A stretch of 64,000 bases of DNA from Antedon mediterranea (GCF_964355755.1 NC_092673.1:6453001-6517000), one strand, 5' to 3'. Shown: positions 50,501 to 63,532, counted from the stretch's first letter. Notes: a model not told the origin generated them from the sequence alone. Made by a program: numbers and translations.

Positions 50501-53500
50501 AGCGTGTATTCAGGAGATAAGTTAGAATTACAAGAGTTTATTATTAATGCTAACGATTTAAGTGACATTAATGGTTCCTCACTTGGTACTTTCTTGAGTA
50601 AATCTCCTAAACTACTCAAACTTGGCTTGCATACTTGCAAATTATCAGGTTCCGTATTGAATGACATGATCAGTGTGTATGCAGAAGATAAGTTAGAATT
50701 ACAAGAAATTTATATTTGGAATAATGATTTGAGTGGCATTAATGGTTCCTCACTTGGTACTTTCTTGAGTAAATCTCCTAAACTACTCAAACTTCATATG
50801 GATACTTGCAAATTATCAGGTACCATAATGAATGAAATGATCAGAGTGTATGCAGGAGATAAGTTAGAATTACAAGAGTTTATTATTAATGCTAACGATT
50901 TAAGTGACATTAATGGTTCCTCACTTGGTACTTTCTTGAGTAAATCTCCTAAACTACTCAAACTTGGCTTGAATACTTGCAAATTATCAGGTACCATAAT
51001 GAATGACATGATCAGTGTGTATGCAGAAGATAAGTTAGAATTACAAGAGATTTATATTTGGAATAATGATTTGAGTGGCATTAATGGTTCCTTACTTGGT
51101 ACTTTCTTGAGTAAATCTCCTAAACTACTCAAACTTCATATAAATACTTGCAAATTATCAGGTACCGTAATGAATGACATGATCAGAGTGTATGCAGGAG
51201 ATAAGTTAGATTTACAAGAGTTTATTATTAGTGGTAATGATTTAAGTGACATTAATGGTTCCTCACTTGGTACTTTCTTGAGTAAATGTCCTAAACTACT
51301 CAAACTTCATATGGGTAGTTGCAAATTATCAGGTACCTTAATGAATGAAATGATCAGAGTGTATGCAGGAGATTTGTTAGAATTACAAGAGTTTATGATT
51401 AGTGCTAACGATTTAAGTGGCATTAATGGTTCCTCACTTGGTACTTTCTTGAGTAAATCTCCTAAACTATTCAAACTTGGCTTGCATACTTGCAAATTAT
51501 CAGGTTCCGTATTGAATGACATGATCAGAGTGTATGCAGAAGATAAGTTAGAATTACAAGCAATTTATATTTCGAATAATGATTTAAGTGGCATTAATGG
51601 CTCCTTACTTGGCACTTTCTTGAGTAAATCTCCTAAACTAATCAAACTGCATATGAATACTTGCAAATTATCAGGTACCGTAATGAATGAAATGATCAGA
51701 GTGTATGCAGGAGATATGTTAGAATTACAAGATTTTATTATTAGTGATAATGATATTAGTGACATTGATGGCTCCTTACTTGGCACTTTCTTGAGTAAAT
51801 CTCCTAAACTAATCAAACTGCATATGAATACTTGCAAATTATCAGGTACCGTAATGAATGAAATGATCAGAGTATATGAAGGAGATATGTTACAATTACA
51901 ATATTTTAGTATTAGTAATAATGATATTAGTGACATTGATGGCTCCTTACTTGGCACGTTCTTGAGTAAATCTCCTAAACTAATCAAACTGCATATGAAT
52001 ACTTGCAAATTATCAGGTACCGTAATGAATGAAATGATCAGAGTATATGAAGGAGATGTGTTAGAATTACAAGATTTTATTATTAGTGATAATGATATTA
52101 GTGACATTGATGGCTCCTTACTTGGCACTTTCTTGAGTAAATCTCCTAAACTAATCAAACTGCATATGAATACTTGCAAATTATCAGGTACCGTAATGAA
52201 TGAAATGATCAGAGTATATGAAGGAGATATGTTACAATTACAATATTTTAGTATTAGTAATAATGATATTAGTGACATTGATGGCTCCTTACTTGGCACG
52301 TTCTTGAGTAAATCTCCTAAACTAATCAAACTGCATATGAATACTTGCAAATTATCAGGTACCGTACTGAATGAAATGATCAGAGTATATGAAGGAGATG
52401 TGTCAGAATTACAAGAAATTCATATTTGGAATAATGATTTAAGTGACATTAATGGCTCCTTACTTGGCACTTTCTTGAGTAAATCTCCTAAACTAATCAA
52501 ACTGCATATGAATACTTGCAAATTATCAGGTACCGTAATGAATGAAATGATCAGAGTGTATGCAGGAGATATGTTAGAATTACAAGAATTTATTATTAGT
52601 GATAATGATATTAGTGACATTGATGGCTCCTTACTTGGTACTTTTCTGAGTAAATCGCCTAAAGTGTTGAAACTTGGCTTGAGTACTTGCAAACTATCAG
52701 GTAATGTAATGAATGAAATGATCAGAGGGTATACAGGAGATATGTTAGAATTACAATATTTTAGTATTAGTAATAATGATATCAGTGACATTAATGGCTC
52801 CTTACTTGGTACTTTCTTAAGTCAATCTCCTAAACTACTCAAATTGTATATGAATACTTGCAAATTATCAGGTAATGTAATGAATGAAATGATCAGAGTA
52901 TATGAAGGAGATGTGTTAGAATTACAAGAATTTATTATTAGTGATAATGATATCAGTGACATTGATGGCTCCTTACTTGGCACTTTCTTGAGTAAATCTC
53001 CTAAACTAATCCAACTGCATATGAGTACTTGCAAATTATCAGGTACCGTAATGAATGAAATGATCAGAGTGTATGCAGGAGATATGTTAGAATTACAAGA
53101 ATTTATTATTAGTTATAATGATATTAGTGACATTGATGGCTCCTTACTTGGTACTTTTCTGAGTAAATCGCCTAAATTGTTGAAACTTGGCTTGAGTACT
53201 TGCAAACTATCAGGTAATGTAATGAATGAAATGATCAGAGGGTATACAGGAGATATGTTAGAATTACAATATTTTAGTATTAGTAATAATGATATCAGTG
53301 ACATTGATGGCTCCTTACTTGGCACTTTTCTGAGTAAATCACCTAAATTGTTGAAACTTGGCTTGAGTACTTGCAAGCTATCAGGTAATGTAATGAATGA
53401 AATGATCAGGGTGTATACAGGAGATATGTTACAATTACAATATTTTAGTATTAGTAATAATGATATCAGTGACATTAATGGCTCCTTACTTGGCACTTTC

Positions 53501-54463
53501 TTGAGTAAATCTCCTAAACTAATCAAATTGTATATGAATACTTGCAAATTATCAGGTACCGTAATGAATGAAATGATCAGAGTGTATGCAGGAGATATGT
53601 TAGAATTACAAGAATTTATTATTAGTGATAATGATATTAGTGACATTGATGGCTCCTTACTTGGCACTTTCTTGAGTAAATCTCCTAAACTAATCCAACT
53701 GTATATGAGTACTTGCAAATTATCAGGTACCGTAATGAATGAAATGATCAGAGTGTATGCAGGAGATATGTTAGAATTACAAGAATTTATTATTAGTGAT
53801 AATGATATTAGTGACATTGATGGCTCCTTACTTGGCACTTTCTTGAGTAAATCTCCTAAACTAATCCAACTGTATATGAGTACTTGCAAATTATCAGGTA
53901 CCGTAATGAATGAAATGATCAGAGTGTATGCAGGAGATATGTTAGAATTACAAGAATTTATTATTAGTGATAATGATATTAGTGACATTGATGGCTCCTT
54001 ACTTGGTACTTTTCTGAGTAAATCGCCTAAATTGTTGAAACTTAACCTGAATAATTGCAAACTATCAGGTAATGTAATGAATGAAATGATTAGTGTGTAT
54101 GCAGGAGATAAGTTAGAATTACAAGAGTTTAATATTGGTAATAATGATATCAGTGACATTAATAGTAATTTACTTGGTACTTTCTTGAGTAAATTTCCTA
54201 AACTACTAAAACTTGGCTTGCATTCTTGCAAATTGTCAGGTAATGAAATGAATGAAATGATTAGAGTATATGAAGGAGATACGTTAGAACTACAAGAGCT
54301 TTATATTAGTAATAATGATATCAGTGACATTGATGTATCCTTACTTGATACTTTCTTAAGTAGATTGCTTAAACTGCGTAAAGTGTACATGAACAATTGT
54401 TCATTATCAAAAAGTGTGACCATTGGTTTGTGTTCAGTGAGGGAAATAGAATTCTTTACATGA
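44575..54463 (+). CDS. NLR immune receptor: tandem DED - NACHT - giant LRR array, 2739 aa
   Basis: Exons 44575-45091, 45878-46081, 46685-46738 and 47019-54463 all join in phase 1. Start ATG 44575 follows a T-rich tract and opens the first domain. Residues 6-88 and about 102-170 look like two death-effector domains (helix-rich, LFNELERIHVV and LWDVIFHLETNGIL). Exons 2-3 encode a charged linker with basic KKRK and KLKRRLKYK clusters. NACHT: Walker A GDAGIGKTT 334-342, Walker B LLLDGLDE about 418-425, sensor TSRSD 450-454. From about residue 830 to the end there are LRRs: one and a half diverged units, then units of exactly 57 residues from 929 to 2695 and a 44-residue cap. Family knowledge: NLRs are cytosolic sensors that oligomerise through NACHT and signal through death-fold domains. 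DED suggests recruitment of caspase-8/FADD-type partners (inference). No transmembrane segment is seen. Confidence 0.93.
45478..45615 (+). pseudogene. Decayed duplicate of NLR exon 2 in intron 1
   Basis: The segment aligns without gaps for about 90 bases to the start of exon 2 (45878 onward), sharing GGTTCGTG, CAAACATTTCTT, GTAGTAAT-like, GATGACGA and TGTCAAAAG. It has an in-frame TAA right after the TGTCAAAAG codons and no proper acceptor (TTTAGTCAAA). It is a dead tandem exon copy. Confidence 0.85.
49028..54460 (+). repeat. 31 exact 171-bp LRR units plus a terminal partial unit
   Basis: Counting from the Ile codon of the I(N/D)GS(S/L)LGTFLSK motif, unit 1 starts at 49028 and unit 32 at 54329. 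The distance is 5301 bp, exactly 31 x 171. Each unit is 57 aa and carries two LRRs, one around PKLLKLxxxxCKLSG and one around LELQEFxIxxNDISD, matching the alternating 28/29-residue layout of ribonuclease-inhibitor LRRs. Units 3-5 (49370-49882) and 6-8 (49883-50395) show no difference by eye. Units 28 and 29 are also near-identical. Confidence 0.95.
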
Positions 54464-57400
54464 TAAGTATATTATACATTTTTTACTCTGTTTTTTGTAG
54501 TGATTATTTTTAATTTCTTCTTATTATTGCTTACTATGTATGTAAAGCTGAGGGCTGTATTGTGAGCTAAGTATTAGTTTGAACCAAAAATAGATAGTAG
54601 ACACCCATCTGTCATTTAAAGAAAACAATCTGAAAAACTTTATTTAATGATTCTGTAAAAATAAACCAAAATGCATCAAATCAAATACATCATCAAATTG
54701 AGAGTAACGTTGGAATATAGCTGATCAGTGTCAAATAAAACCCGCAGTCAAATCAAAATCCATTTATATGAGCGACGTATTGAATAAACAACACTACCTC
54801 ACGCCATGTAGGCCTATCTTATACTCTTACTGAGGACTTTCTAAGAATTGAATTGTTTACGTTTTGTATCTTGTTTTGTTATTTGTAGGTCTATTGCACA
54901 TGTTTTCTCTCAATTTCTGGAGCCTCTTTCAAAAAATTATTATAGAAATTGAAATTATTCGGACCTTAAAGAAGGCAAGCTATTAAGTCACTTAATTTTT
55001 ATTGTTATGACATTAAATAAAAATGTGACTTAATAAAATAATAAAATACTGTAAATTATAAAGCTTGACTTTGTTCATACAGTTCAAGTTCTCTAAACAA
55101 TGTACTTATAAAAAGCTGTAACTATTGTTTGTTATTTGTAATTCAAATTAAATAATAGTAGGCCATCGTTTTTTCTTCAATTTTCATTGTTAAAGACAAA
55201 TATCTGTTTATGAAGTATAAGCTGTAATATGCATATTAATAGCACATTGTTGATTGTTAACACATTCCACATTATTTAAGACAACCTTGAACGATTAAAT
55301 ATTATTATATTATGATATAGTTTATTTCAATTACATGTAAGATGATATTATGTTTTATTCTCACATATAACTTGCGTACCACGCGTGCTGACATTAATGT
55401 GTTCGCCAAATGCTTACAACAGATTTTTACCGTATATCTTAAGGTACTGTAGTTTGAGGAAAATGTTAATGTATTGTTCTTTTGTCGCACGAACATTCAC
55501 TTAAATAATGACATAATCCTAAAAATGAAACAATGAAATTAAGAATAAGCATGTAATGAATGACAATGAATTTATTTATAGACATTACAGAGTATAATTC
55601 GAAGTCTTTAAAACAATTCAGTAGTAGATACAAATTAGATACTTCGTTTCTTAGGAATTTATGGTTGTGTACCGCAAACAATATTAACAAGATAATTTAT
55701 CATTTAATCTGTAGAGCATATTATAATATATGTGTATCATTAAAACGTATTAGACTTATAGAATTTGGATTGTAAATTCAATGAAAATTACTAAGGTTTG
55801 TGTATTTAGCTTAAATTAATTATAGTGTCGATGGTCATACCGGATTGTTTGTGTACATTAGTTTTAATTAGTATACTGTAGTTTACATCAATTATTATTG
55901 TTTATCAGGGAAGAGTAAAATTGAGAGTTTACTAATTCAATAAAATGATTTAAACATAATACATGATTGACTACAGTTGTATTTGTTATTTGTACTTCAT
56001 AGACAAACACTGACAACATTATTATCCTAATTTATACCAAAGAAAATTATCAGACTTGACAGAATGACATCTCTCAATAATTCCAAATGCGTGCATCCTA
56101 CCAGGCAGCCAGACAAAGCACTATCCTTCCACACCTAAAAGACAGAACATTACACTCTCATTATTCTCTCAAATAAACGTTGACGATCTGGAGATGATGA
56201 GGATGATATGACGATGATGATAACGATGAAAATGACGATATCAACGAAGGTGGTGTATTCACTGTGGTAATGAAATCATAAAAAAGGCAAAATGAAACCT
56301 CATGACTACAACCAACGAAGATGATGACGCTAGTAACACTCCGTTATGCGTGAGTAATCAAAGAATGATGTATTGCATAAACAGGCGTAATAAATAGAGA
56401 GAAAGATTTATAATTATGTGTTGATTATACGAGTACGGATTATAGACCAGTGTACGACTTCATGTCACAAGCCAGAGATGTGTACGCAAATAAAAGTACA
56501 ATATAACTGATTGTTGTTGTTTTGTACATCATATATATAACGAACACGGTTGATGACAAAGATGATAATGGCGATCATTTACAGTGATGCCGCATGTCGA
56601 ATAACTGTGTTGAATTGAAATAAGTAACTAACCAAAAGTATAGTATTTATATGATGACATGACAATGAGAACGATAGTTCTGATTAACAAAATATAAAAC
56701 CAGAAAAATGTATACTAATTATTAGTGATATCAGGGAGTTTTTCTAACCACAACGATGAATATGCTGGATCGATTGCACATGCACTTTTTGATTGGATAG
56801 TCTTTTATGATTAGGAGGATGATAAATGAAAAATATTCAATATGATGACGCTGATCGTGCGACTAGATGAGACTGGAGTTTTGTGAGGTTAGAGTGCGGA
56901 TGATGATCCGGTGTAAACTACTAGGCCTATATATAGGTTTGTGATGATTGAACATCATATGATGAGGAGGATTTTGAAAATAAGGATAATAATAAATGTA
57001 AGCTTAGTAATAAAGACACACTTTAATAGGTCGTTTTGCAGTTTTATAAAGTTATTGATTTAGAGTAAAACAAAAAAGTAAATTTATCCAAAACCTGTTT
57101 GGAGGACAATTTGTTTTTGCTTTAAATTACAGTTTTTCAGGTAAATAAAAATATTCGGGAGGACCAGGGATTTGTCAATTTTAATTAGATGTTCGGCTGC
57201 CCAAAACATCACACAACAGATTACTTTTTAGGTCTTAAAAGCAAAATGTTGGTATTTTGGGATTGTTACTTTTTTGTATGTTTTCATGTTTATTCCCGAG
57301 TATTCTTTAAAAAACTTTGAAAGTTGGCTGCTGCCCTCTATCAAATTAAAATCACGATGTTTTTGTTTGTGTGTGAGACACAAGTGTCAGAAGGATCGGA

Positions 57401-58016
57401 GAGTGCCCCAAGCAAAACAAAACAGTCACACAGACGGATCCGGGCCAGGCGGCTAGGTAGGGAATTTTCCTATTTGGGTAGGCCTACTATAGTAGGCCTA
57501 GGATTTTAACGATAGAAAGTGCCGCTTATTAACGTTAATTAAAGTTAATGCATTTGAGTTTTTGGTTACTTTGTATCTCCCCCTCCCTATAGACTAGCTA
57601 GTACTATATAGGGCCTAGAGGTCTACTGTTTAGTCAGGGAAAACAAGGAATATCTTATCGTGTTGTAGTGTAGAGATGTAGCCTAGGCCTAGTGTAGAGA
57701 TGTATTGTAGTAGGCCTGCCCTACTAATACTACCTACGGTAGGCTAATTGCTTACCTACTTACTAGTCTAGGATAGACCTAACTAGACATACAAGGCGGC
57801 TATCTGGGATAGCCTAAAGTAAGGAAGGCATAGTAAGCACGTCTATCATGCCTAACTAAAGTAAAACATTCAATCAAAAGAGCTGGACTTTTTGCAAAAA
57901 GAAGCTTGACAGTATGTAGAGTACCATACCTTCATATAACGTTAATAAATAAATAAAATAAGCCTAGCCTAGGCCTAGGCCTAACCTTTGTTTTTTCTTC
58001 TAAGGCGTACATTATT
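54464..58016. other. Gene-poor interval between NLR and amine oxidase genes
   Basis: Contains the NLR 3' UTR. From about 56.15 to 57.0 kb it is rich in GATGATGA-type purine stretches. From 57.45 to 58.0 kb it is rich in AGGCCTA/CCTAGGC motifs, which lead into the 5' UTR of the amine-oxidase gene. No supported coding sequence was found; open frames are 60-75 codons without domains. Confidence 0.55.
54660..54665 (+). promoter_or_regulatory. Candidate polyadenylation signal of the NLR
   Basis: AATAAA lies 197 bases after the NLR stop codon. Other AATAAA copies follow in this AT-rich DNA, so the site actually used cannot be decided from sequence. Confidence 0.35.
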
Positions 58017-61000
58017 ATGGCCGACATTGTTGTCGTTGGTGCAGGTATCTCTGGCCTAGTTTCATCATATTATATTTTAAAAAAGAATCCTGATGCCAAA
58101 ATTACCCTTCTTGAAGCTTCAGGTAAGTATATCATTCAACTGGCTAGTTTGTACGTAATTATGATGGACAAGTTCAATATTTGACTCTCTGTGACCCTAT
58201 ATATACAGTATGACATAAAGTTCTGTATATGGCCAAGAGAATTTTGAGGTTTTTGGGTGTTTGTAAATAAGGGGTCAGTCTAATTACAGAAAACAACCGA
58301 AAACAACCACAAACAACCGAAAAACAAAATAAAAAAATCTAAATACCGACAACAAATTTGTATAATATTTTGGTTAATGTCGCCCTCTATTGATGGGTGT
58401 TTCTAAGACCATACAGAGAGAAAACCGCGCGCGCAAAAGCCAAGGAAGACCCTACGAAATGGTAGTGTGCACAAAATACAACTCAAAATCGTACAAATTC
58501 AATGATATACACCGTAGACTACATTTAAGTCTTACAAAATATTTATTTATAACACATTTCGTTTTTAGTCTTTCGATTTTCAAAAACAAAGCATGATTTT
58601 ACCTAACTTTGCATTTTTGTCACTGAAGTTAATACTGAAGTGATTGAGAATAAAAACGTTACTCGACTACGGTAATTTTACTGAATAGATGTGAAATGTG
58701 AACTTGTTTTAAGTATACTTTATAGTCCCTAATATTATCAATATTCTTAAAATATCATTTTTGTATTATTATCTTTGAAAATCTATAATTAAATTGATCA
58801 TGATTAACCATAGTCAATTTACTTTCTATACTATGGATTAACGTAGTCACAATTATTGTGAGGAGTAAATGCGTTGGTTTCTGGATCAAAAATCGAAAGA
58901 CGAAAATTAAAATATTTTGATAGATTCTGTAAGTAAATGCGATGTTAACATTGATTGATTGTACGATTTTTAGTTGTATTTTGTGCACACTACCATTTCG
59001 TAGGGTCTTCCTTGGCTTTTGCACACGCGGTCTTCTCTCTGTCATGGTCTTAGCTCTAGAAACACCCATTAGTAGAGGGTGACATTAAAAATTCATATAT
59101 ACAAATTTGTTTTCGGTATTTAGATTATTTTATTTTGTTTTCGGTTTGTTTTCGGTTGTTTATGGTTGTTTTCGGTAATTAGACTGACCGTTTATAAGTA
59201 GTTGATCTGACGACCGCCAATATTTCTTCAAATGCAATACAACAACTCTTTATGTCTTCAAAGATTCAATATTGAAAGATCCAATCTAGGCCCTATGATA
59301 CTCTATGAATCATGATAGTCTATGATACTTTATTTCAACCTAAGAATACACATATTGTTAACAATGCAGGCCCACAAAATGAATGGCTAGTAGACCAATT
59401 GTTTTATTAGACCAATGTCTAATAAAACAATGTAAAAAATGTGCTTGTGATTCTAGGTACCTACAACTGTGATTTGTAGACATGATACAATGCTATCATT
59501 TTGTGATAAGTTGTTTAAACACAGTAGTTTGAACAATGGTATCTACACTGATTTATAAAATACATTTAGTATGTGTAGTGCCTAGCTTACCTTGATGAAC
59601 TAGCCTTGAACTTTATTGTACTGTAGGGGAAAACCATAGCTTGAAAACATTTTGTTTTAATACACTTCCTTTGAGAAAATTCTGCTTATTTTGAATAAAT
59701 ACACTTTTTGTATGCTTTGAATGCAATATCATTCACAACAAGATTGGACATTTTCAGAACGATAGGATACAGTATCTATTTACTTCTATCTAAAGCTCTT
59801 TCAAAAAATGCGATGTTCCCATATTAAATATAGACATGATGATGTCATATCACTACTATATTTGGGCATATCACTCCCATATTTGGCCACATTACACTTT
59901 TTTGTCAAACTAGTTTGCAGATCTTTAGTAGATATCATCAATGTCTATTATACTCTAAAAATAAAATAAAAATATTTCGAAAAAAAGTGGGTCATTTTGA
60001 AGTATCATAATAGTTATTAACTTTCACCAAAAATTAGATTAAATTAAATTAAACTAAAATACAGACGTTTTTTTGTCTTTGACTTCAAGTTTTTGATCAA
60101 AACATAATATCTAATAATGCAACGCGCTTGTTTGGCTACTCTGTATGCATAATCATAAAAATTCCTCGCGATATGTGTGAAAACACCTTCTCAACCGTGA
60201 CGAGTTGTAAACAATCCTAATTAGCATCATGCATAATGCATAATCGTGGTTTGAAATCTTTGTTTACTTTCGCTCGCGACGATCTTCCAGAGAAATGCAA
60301 ATTAATTTACCTGTTAATTACGTAAACTTGTTGTTTTCGGCTCGAATTTTCGACTTAAAGCTCAGGTACAGGCATGAATTTTAAATATAATATTTTGTTA
60401 ATTGTACATAAATCAAATATTTGTAACAGAAATCGAGACGAAAAAACATGAATTTCCCTTAATATGGTCAAATACAAAATTTGGCAAAATTCTCCCTAGA
60501 CGTTGAAAAAAGATGGTGGACGGTGGATAATTTTTGCTATAGCATGAAAATAAAAATCTGAAGTTGAATAAAAATATCAGAAATGTAATATTCAAGTTAT
60601 ATTACCTATATTTAGTCATCTGATAACATTTTTTACCACACCATTTATTTTTCATAGCTTTTTAAAATGCCTCTCTATTTACAAAATTTGTGTACAAAAG
60701 AATAGAGATTTTACTGTGTAATTTGAACTATCCCCCCCACTGATAAGAAAGTGCTTATTTTCAACTAGCTCGTGTAACACAAATAAAATCCCAAAAATTA
60801 TGAAACATAGGGGAAACTATAGATCGATAATTATTGGAATGTATGATCAATAGAAATTTTTTGCCCGCACCTGGCCTTTAAAGTGAATAACTAATATTAC
60901 TTTGATATGGCCAATTTAAATTTAGAATTTTTTTTTTCATTTTTTGTGTTTCAAGGGACAATACATCTTTAAAAAGATTGTATTAATTTCTTTTATCATA

Positions 61001-62683
61001 TTTTACATTAACAATGCTTTTTCTAATGGTGAAAGAAATGCCTTTTTAGTAACATATACAGTAATATTATGATTTTTTAATTGATATTTTATAAAAGGAA
61101 TTTTAATAACAACTTTTTAGTTTTTTTATAGATCGTGCAGGTGGACAGATTTTGTCGGTGAACCTTAAAGCAGCGTCTGGTACAGATACATACGATGTTG
61201 GGGGCGCTTTTGTTCAAAAGTTTGTAAAACAGTTTTATATTCTAATTTTCATAAAAATAATGGATAAAAATAATTTAAACTAGATTTAATTCGTCACTAT
61301 GACGAATTATAGGTTATATGCATTGATTTAAATAAAGATAATAGATTTTTAAAAGATATATTGATTGATTGATTTTCTCAGAATCTTTAATTATTTATAA
61401 TATATGATAGGACCTTGCTAACGCGAACACCATAGCCGGTATCACAATCCGATCAAAGATCCATATGCGTATAATGTCATAAACCACATTTGTTGTTACG
61501 TAATAATAAAGACATAAGTTAATTTTTATCTAGATTTCATTATAAATCATGTGTATAATCTATACACTAAGAAATAAATTTGAACAAACAATACGGATAA
61601 TAAAAAAAAATCTTATTTCGTTTCCCGAGGTGAGACTCGATCTCGGTACCTTGAATGCCATAGACACGAGCACAGACCACCGAGCCGTACACAACTGACT
61701 AAAAGTTGTAGAAAAATTCCTCGGTGTATTTACTATGCAGTAACCACTTTGATGCAAATAGATTATTACATACCGAAATGAATTATAATTTTTTACTATG
61801 ATGACATCTTTAAAATGTATACAAATGATGCACTGTCAAACTACATACTTTTAACTTTAATATATGAATTTTTGAAGGAAGAAAGTTAATGTTAAGTTTG
61901 TTATTTTGGCCTAAGAAAATGTCATAATTTGTTTGATTGTCGAAATTATTTTTTTAAAATTTAATATGCAATTAATGATGACTTAATCAACTTTTGTTCT
62001 CTTTATTTGATAATAAATCATACATATGATACATACACTTCAAGAAAATGAAATAAAAAATAGGTGTTCCCCTGCATTCTGACGATATATATTAATTTTT
62101 AAATTTAGCATATTTTCACCATTTTGTTAACTTATACGTGCGTAGCCAGTCACTTTTGACGTGCTCGTATAACGCAATTTCGTGTTGAAACCTGAATCAA
62201 ATATGATGATATTATTAAAGAAAGATTGTAAAACAGAAATCAGGCAAAAAGAGTGCGCACTAACGTTTAACGCGCAGTGCGCGTGCAAAAATCTGCGCAC
62301 TCATGGCAATTTTTTAAACGCTTAAAATTGCCTGAAACGTACTCTAATTTCATCGAAAATAAATTTTGACAATTTTGAACATTTTAAGCGCGCGTACGCA
62401 AGCGTTATATGCGCTACGCACGTAATTTTATTGCCATATGATGAAATATGACCTGAAATTTATGAGTACCAAATTTTGTTTAATTGTGATTCATGCTTGT
62501 GAAGATATGATTACAAACGTGATTTCGTAAAATCGCGCGTAGACCGCGTAATTTTTGATTATGCATCGTGAAAATATAACCACATCGATTCCTGGCCATG
62601 AGGAATATACTCTGAAAACTTGACTTAGCTAGATTAAACTGATGCCAAGATAATGCACGGACAAAATAGTGCTAAGGAAAGAA

Positions 62684-62718
<35 letters not shown>

Positions 62719-63501
62719 AGATTTTGACAGAATCAAGAGGTTATATGCATATCATGCATATAACCTAATGATATTGATAATTAATAAAGAATGTTTTATA
62801 GATGGAATTTAGTGGGTTGTGGATTGTCTCCTGACCCTCTCCAATACATTTAGCGTACAGTATGCAATTAATTTACTGTATAAAGGGTCTTTCGGGCAAT
62901 GTTAAAATCAAATCTCCACGCTGTTATGCGCCAATCGCTCTCCGCGTGAAAACGAAACATTGACGTCCGATTTGATTTGCCAGCGTCAAATCTGAATCGT
63001 GCCGAAACAAGTGTGAAAGACCCTTAACTCATTATTGATGGTATACTTCATTTTAGTCGCGTGCATCGCAACTCTACAGCTCACTATGTCGGTCGGTTGG
63101 TTGGTCGGTCGGTAAAAATTAACTTGAGCACGCGACTGCAGCCATGTATATGGCCTTTTTTCAGGTGATCACATATATTATGTTTACAATTTAGTTTTTC
63201 TCTATGTAATTAATTAATAATAATTACAGGAAGTTATATTGTTCTGTAATATCCTCACAGATATGTACACTTTTAATGAACAAATTTGAACTTTATTGAA
63301 ATATAATTTACATAATTATTTTCTTGCAGAGCCCAAAAAGATTTGATGTCGTTACTGAAAGAGTTTGAAATAGAGACATATCCACAGCCAAAGGGCAAAC
63401 GCATCACACAGCTTGGAGATGGAACTATCAAACCATACTCAGGTTCTATTCCGCCGTTACCTTGGTCGTCACTCATCGACCTGCATAGGTTTATGTCTAA
63501 G
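58017..63501 (+). CDS. Flavin monoamine oxidase-like protein, first three coding exons (partial)
   Basis: Exons 58017-58122, 61132-61219 and 63330-63501 join in phase (donors GTAAGT, GTTTGT, GTATGA) for 122 codons and continue past the window. Exon 1 opens MADIVVVGAGISGLVSSYY, the Rossmann dinucleotide-binding GxGxxG motif, and ends LLEAS. Exon 2 continues DRAGGQIL, matching the family's EA-x-DRxGGR region, and then DVGGAFV. Exon 3 reads KDLMSLLKEFEIETYPQPKG and a proline-rich PYSGSIPPLPW, similar in position to MAO. Family knowledge: FAD-dependent amine oxidases deaminate amines. The substrate cannot be set because the catalytic half lies outside. The usual GGR is GGQ here. Start ATG is in context ATTATGG and follows a CT-rich stretch. 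Introns contain foldback elements and a tRNA-like sequence. Confidence 0.85.
58273..59189. mobile_element. 0.9-kb foldback element with long imperfect arms
   Basis: The left arm from GGTCAGTCTAATTACAGAAA to about 58600 is matched, inverted, by 58850-59189, which ends GGTAATTAGACTGACC. Shared inner marks are GCCAAGGAAGACCCTACGAA and GTGCACAAAATACAACT. The arms are 300 bp or more. Short open frames on both strands come from the arms. It lies in intron 1 of the amine-oxidase-like gene. Confidence 0.85.
59790..59928. mobile_element. MITE family A, diverged copy 7
   Basis: CTAAAGCTCTTTC at the left, GATGTTCCCATATTAAATAT, ATGATGATGTCATATCACTA and TTTTTTGTCAAACTAGTTTG follow, ending ATCTTTAG. Clearly related to family A but with altered ends. 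Confidence 0.6.
61617..61697 (-). repeat. tRNA-like sequence, probable SINE head or pseudo-tRNA
   Basis: On the minus strand GGCTCGGTGGTCTGTGCTCG resembles an A box and GAGATCGAGTCTCACCTCGG a B box with T-loop. No clear matching acceptor stem or discriminator, so a working tRNA is not claimed. Located in intron 2 of the amine-oxidase-like gene. Confidence 0.4.
62682..62719. repeat. (AAAT)n microsatellite
   Basis: About nine uninterrupted AAAT units in intron 2 of the amine-oxidase-like gene. Confidence 0.9.
62882..63026. mobile_element. 145-bp MITE with AAGGGTCTTTC ends
   Basis: TAAAGGGTCTTTCGGGC at the left is mirrored by GTGTGAAAGACCCTTA at the right. Internal GATTTGA-type motifs are also inverted (AAATCAAATC and GATTTGATTTG). 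Non-coding. Confidence 0.7.
63055..63137. mobile_element. 83-bp foldback with AGTCGCGTGC arms
   Basis: AGTCGCGTGC (about 63055) and GCACGCGACT (to about 63137) are perfect inverses. Between them lies a GGTCGGTCGGTTGG-type simple repeat. Probably a small mobile or foldback element. Confidence 0.6.
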
Positions 63502-63532
63502 GTATGACAACTATCACTTCATTCTATATATA

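Noticed and set aside
53113-54231. 372-codon antisense open frame (and similar ones at 51565-52350 and 52420-52791) opposite the LRR array
   Set aside because: The antisense frame is open only because the 171-bp sense unit is repeated; one stop-free unit gives a stop-free array. No independent start, splice or domain signal.
61617-61697. Functional tRNA gene
   Set aside because: A- and B-box-like motifs are present but no convincing acceptor stem or anticodon arm pairing. A SINE head or pseudo-tRNA is more likely.
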